Below the pieces are notes generated by a model. The model worked only from the letters and a program-made list of their open reading frames with translations. It did not search any database and had not been told where the DNA came from. 38,319 nt of DNA. Origin: Apostichopus californicus (lineage: Eukaryota > Echinodermata > Holothuroidea > Aspidochirotida > Stichopodidae). The stretch's first letter is position 1, and the number at the start of each line of letters is the position of its first letter. This document shows positions 23,201-32,800 of this stretch, piece after piece. Where the stretch lies: positions 1-38,319 of the forward strand of contig JAIPMN010009001.1 of the NCBI GenBank assembly GCA_020650975.1, given 5' to 3'. The translations under genes were made by a program, and so were the position numbers.

Positions 23201-24378
23201 CTTCGCACAGGACTGTATATAATTATAGCTAGGGTACGGTACTGGTACACAGCAGTGCAGTACTTGAGATTTGATGCTGTAATGAAATGGATTCGTTTAT
23301 TAATGCAGGGGGTTCCACGATGTCATTTTTATTTATATTTCGCTACTTTTTTAATTTTTAAGAACTTTTGTACGAAATATTGATATTGCACGTATTCAAA
23401 GTATATTTCCTGGAGTAAACAACAGCCGATTAACGATATAAATAAATCTGTACTATTCTTATGTATGCAGTTTATAATCCTGTCTTTACGTAGCCCCTAT
23501 GTTATATTCTTATTGTCTGAAGTTCCAAACACGTGGTGACTTGTTGATAGTTAAAAACTTTTCATTGTGAACTTTTGAACTTGAAGGGGTTGCCATATTC
23601 CGATATCATGGAATAGTGGGGAACTCCCAATTTATGTTTGTGTACGGATTACAAGTTTAATCCACGTGTGAACGTGTTAATCTAATATCGTACGTCGAGT
23701 ATGAATGAAGGATGGTGTGGGTTGCTTTTTTCCAAGGTTTGTGCTTTTCTTTTTGGAAGTGTATGTTAAAAACAAAGGCCCTAATATAGCGTGTTATTTT
23801 TTTTTATAATCGTGTGTGTAAGAGTATGTACATAGCCTAGGCTATGCATTTTGAATGTATGACATTGACAGTCTCGTAACTAAGTGCTTTGAACCGTAGA
23901 TGAAAGTTGAGGAAAATACCGGTTGTAGTTATGATACCGGTATTCATGTTGCAACACTACCGGTTGTGTGAAATCTGACTACCGCACAACGCTAGTTGAA
24001 ATTTCTCACAATAGGAATATGTAAGATGTGACACCATGGTATGAGGGGTCATTGGTATGTGGCAGTAGGCATAATATATTTTGTTGTTTGACATTTAAAA
24101 AAACTTAACTTTTGACAAAGAAATAATTCATGATGTTGTTTGTTTGTTTGATGCAGGAGGCAGAATTGAAGATGGCTACCCAACTTGAAGGAAAGGTGAT
24201 GCCAATCAAACAAATCTACAAGCCAGAAAAGGCCAGGGCAGTGACAGAAGAGGAGAAGAAGACCAGCGTCTTTAATGACATGAGAATGGCACGAGCTAAC
24301 GCCAGGCTGTTCGGAATCAGGAAGAAGAAGGCTGCAGAAAAGGCCGAGGCAGCTGCAAATGTTAAGCCAAGGAAGTGA
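20236..24378 (+). CDS. RPL13: 60S ribosomal protein L13 (eL13), complete, 213 residues
   Basis: It is a structural protein of the large cytosolic ribosomal subunit. Coding exons are 20236-20481, 21497-21670 and 24157-24378: 82, 58 and 73 codons, all phase 0, total 213 residues against 211 in human. Family landmarks are visible in order: TWFNQP, a basic run KKRRRR, RIAPKP-like [96 protein letters not shown] and a lysine-rich end. The acceptor before the start codon is CTCAATAG at 20220-20227, so there is at least one upstream non-coding exon. An alternative acceptor in exon 2 (TCTGCAG) would break the frame. Both coding introns contain transposable-element insertions. Confidence 0.98.
20960..21060 (+). 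mobile_element. Possible single hAT-like terminus in RPL13 intron 1
   Basis: The sequence starts TAGTGATGGGAACGG and is followed by GC-rich words with CCCGG, unlike its AT-rich surroundings. It resembles a hAT terminal region. No matching inverted end or target duplication was found nearby, so it would be a truncated copy at best. Confidence 0.3.
21101..21250 (-). mobile_element. 5'-truncated SINE copy in RPL13 intron 1
   Basis: This is the same family as the SINE at 9009-9280. It keeps the (CATA)n tail, the stem-loop TCCTGC-TT-GCAGGA and the body through TTGTTGACAATTGACAATTC. The tRNA-like head is missing, as expected from incomplete reverse transcription. The two copies lie in the same orientation relative to the window. 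Confidence 0.8.
22668..23994. mobile_element. Non-autonomous hAT element, 1.3 kb, in RPL13 intron 2
   Basis: Inverted ends are TAGGGTTGTGCGG on the left and TAGCGTTGTGCGG read inward from the right. They are flanked by identical 8-bp direct repeats GTTGAAAT at 22660-22667 and 23995-24002. An 8-bp duplication is diagnostic of the hAT superfamily. Subterminal regions on both sides carry many TACCGGT/CCCGGTA words, likely transposase-binding repeats. No frame longer than about 60 residues lies inside, so it depended on a transposase from elsewhere. Perfect duplications suggest a fairly recent insertion. Confidence 0.88.
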
Positions 24379-24415
24379 GAACAGTGAATCTGTGATGTAA
24401 AGCCCAAGATAATGA

Positions 24416-24421
24416 AATAAA
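24416..24421 (+). terminator. RPL13 polyadenylation signal
   Basis: AATAAA lies 38 bp after the RPL13 stop codon. This gives a very short 3'UTR, usual for ribosomal protein genes. A second hexamer at 24523-24528 could serve as an alternative. Confidence 0.75.
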
Positions 24422-24529
24422 AAGAAGAAAAACAATTAAAGAATCATTTGATGTTTTTTTTTGTATGTGTTTGTTTGAATTCTTATGTAGTTTGCGTTCC
24501 TGGTTTATGTAGATCTAATAACAATAAAA

Positions 24530-25536
24530 TATATTGGATTTGGGTGTTGCAGTTCTGTGCCAAGTTTGCATATATCTGCAGTGCATGCCAAATTTAAGAG
24601 ACAAAATGACAGGTTTTGCAATAAAGTAAATACGACCATGTCTAACTTGGATGATTATCGCTCTAATTTTTGGTAAGATTTCATTGATTGAATCCCCGAG
24701 AGACTTGATGTTTTCTGTGACGGTCGAAATAGCAGTTCAAGTCTGGTACCCTTGTAAACCTCTCAAACTCACACCTACTCATTGATGAATGGCATTTCTA
24801 TGTTAATAACTGTCACAGGATTTGACTGTTAGTCTATTAAGTGGCTGAGAGGGTTTTCCACTGCCACTAATGACCTTTCAGAAGGCTAGTACCTTTGCAA
24901 TGGTCAAGTTATCTGGAACTCTTTTCTGATGTTCTTGTACTCTACTTTTGGAGACATTTACCTCAAGTTGCCCTGTCGATCAGGTGAATCCAAATATTAA
25001 CTTTTTAGGCAAGGAATCACTAAGCCTTCTGGTTTATTAGTCTAACATTAAAATACAGTATTTGACCGAAATTTGAATACAAACATTGATCTGAAATATA
25101 AATGACAAAACAAATTCATTCTGATATTTCAACTCACAAGATATCAAAAATTTTCGCGCGAATGTATAATCTTACATTTACATATGAATAAGATTATCGA
25201 AGTCTGTGTATCATAGTCTACGACTCTACGTGAGATATTGTAAGATTCATGATTTGAGGTGCTATATTTACTGTATGGGTGGGTTATGTGTACAATGTTG
25301 GAGATGAAGTTTACAAATAAAGCTGTCAGATGTGTCACTGCTGATTTTTTTTCAAATTTACATGAAATAATATATGATAATGCGTATGAGAGAAATTCAA
25401 ACCATCCTTCGGATTGTGGTATAAACTTGTGTGTGTGTTTAGCAGTTGATTAAAGCAAGTGTTTTCATTTTAACAGAAGACATCCAGTTGAAAGATTTAT
25501 GTTTTTTAGATTCTAAGTTTTGAGGCATAATGTGTG
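24530..25536. other. Intergenic stretch, nothing recognised
   Basis: AT-rich sequence without a convincing frame, RNA gene or repeat with clear ends. An AATAAA near 24620 is the only signal noted and may be chance. Confidence 0.4.
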
Positions 25537-25783
25537 CAGTGGCGTAGCTATAGAGGGTCTGCGGTGTGACCGCGAAGATCGGCACATCAACGGTCAATCG
25601 GTGGGTATTTCTTTAGTATAAATGTGCATACTATGACATGCATATCCCTGTTGCTATTCCGAAAAAATAACCGCTCGCTATTCCTTTTCTTCGCTGTTTG
25701 ACAGTTAGGTCATAGAAATTTCGCGCGCGTCGCGGGCTGTACTATCATCGTTTCTATTGCATAATTTAGTCTGGTCACAGAAG
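25537..25783 (+). mobile_element. Single hAT-like terminus and body, interrupted
   Basis: The stretch starts CAGTGGCGTAGCTATAGAGG, a common hAT-type end, and then becomes GC-rich (CGCGCGCGTCGCGGGC near 25720). It is followed directly by the complete element at 25784. No matching right end was found, so it is probably a truncated host into which the next element inserted. Confidence 0.5.
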
Positions 25784-26176
25784 CAGTGGCGGAGCTAGGG
25801 GTATTGGTCAGAGGGGGCGAGAATGGTCTATAGGGGCGCTTTCGACACTATCTAAGCGGAGCGCCACCACAGGTTGGCGCGGAGCGTACAGAATTTTTTT
25901 GAGTAAAGATACTCCCTAGATCGCCGGAAATTACCCTTTCCGGGCCTTGCTAATTTGCAGAGAAACGAAGAATAAATAGCCGTTAGAGCATTATGTCAGA
26001 AAATTACACCAAAAAATGTGATGAATGTCAATAGGTAGATGAGAGGGCAGTAAAAATGTCAATAATCGCGAATAAGTAAAGAGTGGTAAAAAGCTGAAAA
26101 GGGCGCCAGCAGTCCATTTGAGTCCGTCAGGGGGGGGGGGCATCCGCCCCCTGACTGCATGGACGCTCCGCCACTG
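25784..26176. mobile_element. 393-bp hAT-like MITE
   Basis: It has 12-bp perfect terminal inverted repeats CAGTGGCGGAGC. Flanks are CACAGAAG (25776-25783) and TACAGAAG (26177-26184), an 8-bp target duplication with one mismatch. The interior has no transposase frame. Its segment 25847-25905 is the inverted counterpart of the window's first bases, so two family members face each other about 26 kb apart. A G-run near 26131-26140 lies close to the right end. Confidence 0.8.
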
Positions 26177-26672
26177 TACAGAAGCACACAATGGAGCCTA
26201 CATCCTTACTCTTTATATTTTCCGTAAATATGATTCGGAAAAACCTTGGGTGGCTTCGCTCGCCGTAAAATTTTCTCATACCTATTCTTCTAATGGGTGA
26301 ATACACTCACGCAAAATATAGTGAACTGGTTGGAGGATTTTAGTTCTACCCTTTATTTATCCGCAGTGATTTAAGGGTTTCCTAGTGCCCCCCCCCCCCC
26401 TCCGAATGACGGAAATAGGGGAACATTGTGCATCCTCCCCTATCGCCGTCAGCATCCTAGTTGTTACAAATATTAGGAAATTTCAGTATCTAAGCCCCCT
26501 TCCAAAAGATCAACTTTCCTAAAGGGTAAGGGGGACCCTCTACTTCGAGCCCTCCCCCACGACGATCATCCTAATCACAAAAGATCTTACACCCTGCCGA
26601 AGAAGGGCTTAAAAGCTCCCTCACGAAGTCCCTCTTGGCACTTTGCCATTTGGTGAGGCCATAGATCTCAGC

Positions 26673-27131
26673 CAGGTGCGTAGCCAAGGGGGGGGGGGGG
26701 TGGGGAGGGGATCCTAATCCCCCTCCCATTACTGAGTCGAAAAGATAAAAGAAAGGAGACAAGACAAATAAGGAGGGGGTTTAATATAATGGATAACTTT
26801 TGCAATTTAAATGAAGTCAAACATTACTAAATGTCTTATAAAGTGTTATTTTGAAGGCGCACTTCGCGCACACCCATAGACTGACCGTTAGTCTGATTTC
26901 GGCTATTATAAAAATAAAATGGTAGTCAAATTGTGATTTTTGTGGACTGTTTAGTGCGCATCCAATGCCATTTGAAGATGGTTTAATGCTTCATTCTAAT
27001 GCCCACAATTTTGCCCTGAAACCACCAGGGGCGCTTAGGCGGGCCCTGGACCCCAGGCCCTCGGGGAGCGCTCCTGCGCGGCCTTCAGCCTGGAACACAC
27101 ACCCCATGACAAAAGCCTGGCTACACACATT
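26673..27131. mobile_element. 459-bp hAT-like element
   Basis: The left end CAGGTGCGTAGCC and the inward-read right end AATGTGTGTAGCC match at 10 of 13 positions. They are flanked by the 8-bp direct repeat ATCTCAGC at 26665-26672 and 27132-27139. The left end runs into a G-run. The interior is GC-rich near 27030-27090, and the short open frames inside are not recognisable proteins. Confidence 0.65.
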
Positions 27132-27369
27132 ATCTCAGCCCCCTCCCCGCCCCCTCCCATGTTGAAAATTTTCCTAAGCCCTTGAAATAAGTTTACGACA
27201 AATGCCTTATTAATAGAAATATCTAAACGTTATAGATAATAAGCCAATTCATATGTTACATGTTCCCTTATTGTATTCCATCAACTAAATATGAGAATGT
27301 GGATAATTGAAAGTGACTGAATGGAAAGGAAAAAGAAAATTGCTCTGTTTTCATGTGTTGTATTGAAAT

Positions 27370-27375
27370 AAAAAA
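27370..27375 (-). terminator. Pol III terminator of the tRNA-Phe gene
   Basis: A run of six T residues on the minus strand starts five bases after the tRNA 3' end. Runs of four or more T residues stop RNA polymerase III. Confidence 0.85.
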
Positions 27376-27379
27376 GGAA

Positions 27380-27429
27380 TGCCGAAACCCGGGAAAGTTC
27401 AGAACTCATGCGAGTTCTCCGGAGAATTT

Positions 27430-27479
<50 letters not shown>

Positions 27480-27485
27480 TTCGGC
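27380..27485 (-). tRNA. tRNA-Phe(GAA) with a 33-nt insertion in the T loop
   Basis: Read on the minus strand, the acceptor stem GCCGAAA pairs perfectly with TTTCGGC, with discriminator A at 27380. The D arm is GCTC-AGTTGGGA-GAGC. The anticodon arm is TCAGA-CTGAAGA-TCTGA, with anticodon GAA at 27452-27450. The variable loop is AGGTC. The T stem CCTGG/CCGGG is intact with one G-U pair. The T loop (27432-27393) is 40 nt instead of 7. The extra sequence contains the hairpin AGAACTC-GCAT-GAGTTCT and the overlapping palindrome TTCTCCGGAGAA. The A-box TAGCTCAGTTGG and B-box GGTTCAAATTC are preserved and a T6 terminator follows, so transcription looks possible. There is no intron at position 37/38. 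It may be a functional variant, a pseudogene, or a source of another RNA. Confidence 0.88.
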
Positions 27486-29844
27486 ACATGGTAATTGGTG
27501 GCATCAAATAAATTATTGAATAGCACAAGAACGTGTTCTATGGAACGTGTTCAAATCGCTATGGAGATATCAATATGCATTAGCTAGCACATGTTATACC
27601 GAGGGTGCAGGGATGTGTTATAATTACAAAATAGTTATTACAGGGCACCTTTCCATATTCCGCCCATGTCTATCTAGGCCTTCTGTGCTGTAGATAGAGA
27701 GAATATCCACTTTGTTGTCCCTTGATGAACGGAAAATTGTTATCCGCCTAACATACCAAAGCAAATATGAACAAATATAACAGTACACAACTACACAGCA
27801 AAGTTTAAGTTAAGGACTGTACATAAGGCTCTGGACTGTACCAGCAGACAGTTGCATTGACTCATATAAGAATGAACCACGGAACCCACCCGTTCCCACT
27901 GTGTCAGACTGGAATGCAAAGTGTTAGGTTTTGGATGTACAGCGTTTCCAATTAACAGGTTGCAAACTTACTAAGTTACGGCGTACAGGTGACTTTACTT
28001 TAAATTTAGCGGTCTACGGTTACATGGTGGTCCATCTGTCTATATAGTGGGCACAAGAAACTGCATAAGTTAGTACCGACAGTTTTATCTCGGGTTATAA
28101 CACAAATAGCGATCGTTAGCAAATCAGGGAAAGTAACTTTTATTCCCAACGTAGGCAACGTGGACAAACATTTAGGCCTAACATAGTCTTACTCTCTTAG
28201 TCTTACTTAGTCTACGTTGGTTTACACTAAGTAACACCAACAGACGAGAGAAGATTGTTGTATTGTAGCGACTGGAGCATAACGTTAACTAGTAGAAATA
28301 TAACTGGTAGTGGTAGGAGGAGGTACTAGTTGTAGTTGGGATACGGGTTCAAACTAAGGCTAAGTTATGGTAGTTTATAAAGTTATGCAGGAAGCTATTC
28401 ACCCTATGAGTATGACGCTCTTGCTTATAATTACCCGATTGTTGGTTCAAGTACTGAAGTAGCTTTGCACTAATGCTTATTTACCTTAGGCATATCCCAG
28501 TTCAATAATCATGGCACTCTTTACATTGGTACTTACTTATGTACCCGATTGGGGTTAAATAAGGAGTAGGCTAGGTCTTGTATATTTGTAACGTTACAAT
28601 TAAACTGACACAGAGACATATCAGAAAAAATGACTAATTACCAGGTTGTTTTTAGATACATATTCACAGGTGGGAAATTTCCCGAGCCCTGTTCCTTATC
28701 CATAGACCATAAATCAATAAAATCAGGTAAACTTCTTATAGAAACTCTTCTTGATGCATTCAAAAGTAAATTTCTAAATTCACAACATGGAAACCGTTAA
28801 AGGCATGTTTACCCAATGGAAGGTTCAATAAGACTAAGAGGGCTTAAACTTAAATGGGTCGGCCTATCAAATACCAATGATTCATACTTATTGACCTGTC
28901 TGTAAAACTGAGGTCAAACTCAAAAGAAGACACTCTATTCTGGCTTATAACAATTCTTTTTTGGGGGATAAATTGATCAGCAGAGGTTGGATGACAACTG
29001 AAGTAGGAGTTGTCCAAAGCATAAAGGCCTCCGTTATTGGGCTAACTACAAGAACTCATAGATCTAGGCTTGTCAAAATAGTGCTTTGCAAGTTCTGCCA
29101 TGTGTCAATTTAAAGTCTGATCAGATTTAACTGCAACATAAGGAAGTAGCTATCAAGTTGGAAATGAAACTCTGAATCCTGATATACAAGTTGCTTCTCT
29201 ATAGCTAAATTGGTGTAATTACCTCCAAAATAGTAGAAGGTACCATATCAGTGAAATTTTTAGAAAGTTTCAGTATTTCACAAGCCATTTCAGTATTCCA
29301 CCAGTAGTGTGACACTCGTGGCACCAAGCAGGATTGATCTAGAATGCGTCACCTGATTAAAAATACCAATGTGATTGGCCTGTTTATGACTATGAAGTAC
29401 AAAAGGCCAAGGATTTTTCTTCATAATCAAAGAATTGTTGCAAGAGATCTGTGTTTTGTGAGTTCTTTCGTATCAGATAAAATGTTTTGTTTGAAAATGC
29501 ATTAAGTTGAAAGAAATTTATGAAATACTTTAACAGTTCTGTACGTTCCTGGTTTGGGTCTATTTTCCATGTGAAATTTTGTAAGAGGTATTGTGTAGTG
29601 TTGATTTCCAAATAGCTTGTCCCCCTCCCCCAATCTCCTTCTGTCTCCCTTTTCCCTGTTGCGTTTAATCCTCTTTCCTTACTTTAAATTATCTTTATTG
29701 CGCATAAGAGTGTGGAAGGCGGAGGCTTTGAAAGGGATATGTGGCAGGCCCCTCCAACATCCCTTGCTGGTTATGGCAAGTGACATTGAACCTGTTTGCT
29801 TTCAAAGGAGTTTTTGATCATTTGTAATATACATTTTATGACAG
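27486..29844. other. Upstream region of the anoctamin gene, no gene recognised
   Basis: No coding frame or RNA gene was recognised. At least one non-coding exon and the promoter of the downstream gene should lie here, because its first coding exon begins one base after an acceptor. The stretch is rich in TAGGCCTA-like words but has no repeat with definable ends. Confidence 0.4.
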
Positions 29845-32800
29845 TATGGAGTCCATCAATTTGGGACAAGATACCAGCCAGTGCCACCCAGAACCATTGT
29901 GCATCATTGAACTTCCACAAGACATTGCTAAAGACACCAAGGAGTGGCTTCTACAGCTAATTGAGGTATTTAACTTAGTTAATGCATGTAGCTCTTGGCT
30001 GGCCTCTTGCAGAACAGCTCCTTTGATAAGAATTTTCTTATAATTTGATTGGAGTTGTGTATGATTTATGAACTTAAGATACTAGATAGTTCCATTTACA
30101 TGAGTGGTAATATATTTTGATTGTAAATACCTTAAAAGGGTTCTTTGGAAACGTATAGTATATTGGGTTTTTTAAATTTGTGATTGTATATGATAAATAT
30201 AGCGATGCTGATAAAAATGTAGTATGGCTAGGTGAATTAAAATGAAGAGGTATCAGTTTGTGATCTGTTGTGATGTTATAATGCAATGCACTCCTTGTGA
30301 ACTCTCTCCTCTTGGTTATTAATCATACCATTTATTTGTTTTATCACAACATACATAAATTATATATCATAGAAAGTATATCAGATATTTTCATATACAT
30401 TGGAAAAGGAAATGAATGAAAAAAAACCTTTGTAGGCTTGTCTAGTAGATCACTTCCTTCCTATATCACATGAGAAATCATCAAATATTTAAGACAAATA
30501 TGTAAGTAAAACCAAACCTAGAAGGAAACTAATTTTAATTGCTGAAATTTTGTTGCAATATGTTTCATTTTCATCTGTTACAGTGTTTATGAGGTGAATT
30601 TGCTTCTTTCTTTTCCTTTTTTTTTCTGGGGGGGGGGGGGGGCTCAGATTCTCTAATTATTGTATATAAAATTTATCATTCTAACATTCATGTGCAAATT
30701 TTCTAATACCTCACCTAAGAGATGTTTGATTAAGATGCCGAAGGCTCAGTAACCTTTGCAATCATGCATATGTATGTGAGTGTTCATGTGACGGCTAGAT
30801 TGTAAAAGTGATATCTCAACAACCACAACATGAATCATTGTCATACTTGGTAGATAGATGCCCTACAATGAGTAGATGCGCCCTATTGTTTTTGGTTCCC
30901 ATCTCATTAATACTGATGAGTGGTCAGGGCTGCCATAAAACTCTTAAAATGTCAATATCTCTGAGTTACTGTATTTCATACTTGGTAAGGTGATGTAACT
31001 AAGTACGAAGTACATTTTCTTTACAACAACAAGTTTTACCTCATTAATATTCATGAATACTTTGGGCTTAATGGGAAATCATCAAACACAGCTTTTAAAA
31101 CGATATCTCAACAAACACAAGTTGAATCATATCATATTCAATAGGTAGATGTCCTGTGATTAGTAGACTGCTTTTGGTTCCAATGCCATGAATATTATGG
31201 GCAGGCCTTAATGTGACATTTAGTTCATATCAGTATTGTGATGGTGTTACATAATAAGCACATTTTCATGACATCTCCAAATTGATGTCATAATTTGTAT
31301 TGTAAGAAATTGCTCTTAAGAATCAACAATTAACAGTTGTTGTTTATTGTGTGCATATCATGAATATTAATCAGTGACCAAAACATTCTTAATCACATAT
31401 CTCTGACATAGTATGTCTAATTAGCTTTTTACATGTACTTGGATAATATAATGTGTATGCTTATGAGCTCGTAAAATTTGACCTCATTAATAAGCATTCA
31501 TGTATCTGTTATTATACTATGTCAGTAAATAGACTTTGTCAACATGATAACTGATTCCTGGTACCTTCTTTTATATTGCGGCATTAGTCAATACATAATC
31601 CCTCCTCATTTTGGTGTGCACAAGTTCATGAATATTAACATGTATGGCTTACCACAATATGAATATGTTTAGGCATCGGAACCAGTAAACGGTTCTATTT
31701 TCTGGTTATTTAAAGTGAACAGAATGAGCCTTTATGCACAGAATACAAGAGTATTATCAGTTTCCAAATAGTGAAAATGTGAATGCACAAAACTAGGGAG
31801 AATGTCAGATTGTGGATTGATTCAGGATTGATTTGTTCATCATGTTTCGGTCATGTTTGGTCAGAGCATTTTTGGTCAGAGCATGTTTGGTCATCATGTA
31901 CAAGAGTAATATCTTATATCTGGTTTAATATGTACTTTGGTGTCACATTTAAAAGTCAGTCGGAGTAATCCAGAGGTAATTTGTATCTTTTTCTAGGCTT
32001 CACCAACCGATGGGGGTGCAGGCCTTGAGGTATGGTCCACGGGTGCCACTGGAATTGAGGATCGTCACCTGTACATCGCTGCAGAGTATGAGAGGCTCCT
32101 CGAAGGTGCAGAGAGCATGGCCCTCAGGAAGAAATGTATAGATGGCTCTATCAGAGACTTTGATCGTGCAGTCAGGACACAGTTTGATTGTGAATGTAAG
32201 TATACCTGTATCTCCATATTTAATTACTCTTCCAATCAATTAACCAATTAAAACATTCTCTCATTGTATCAATTGTTTTACATGATGTAGAGAAATGGGT
32301 TGTGTTTGCAGTCTGTGTTTGTCTCTCTACACTCATTCTCATGGTTGAAAACTGAGAACAGTCTCAGTCAAGTTGGGTTTCATTTCCTTTGGTATTATTA
32401 ATCTTCTGTAAATGAAGTCATAAACTTGCACAATAACAGGAGTAGAATTTCATTATGAATTGTATCCAAAGGTCTTGGTGTCGAAGTAAATTTATAGAGA
32501 GAAGATTTGTTTTTTATGCCAATTTTTTATCCAGATTTGTAAGCAAGGGCCTTGGGGAGGATAAGATATGGCTTACCAAGTTACCCTTGAATAAATAAAG
32601 TGTAAATATAATAAATAAATAGTAGCTGTGTTTGGTATTGTAATTGACTTCAGAGTTTAATCCACACAAAAGGCCGTTATATAGACATCTCACACCTCAG
32701 TAATCATGAAAAGTAAGGTCAAAAGTTACCTCAAATGGTTTGTATGAATAAAGTACTAAGCAAGGTGCCTGCTTGTTCTGCTGAATACAATGTTTTCAAC

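Noticed and set aside
20482-24156. C/D-box snoRNA in RPL13 introns, expected because vertebrate RPL13 hosts SNORD68
   Set aside because: I found scattered TGATGC and CTGA words but no pair with proper C, D and terminal-stem arrangement. A covariance-model search would be needed.
24049-24435. Antisense 128-residue open frame
   Set aside because: It is the complement of RPL13 exon 3 and its flank, with Leu/Phe-rich random composition.
26965-27165. 66-residue Pro/Arg-rich open frame
   Set aside because: It lies mostly within a hAT-like element and its GC-rich interior; no protein family is recognisable.
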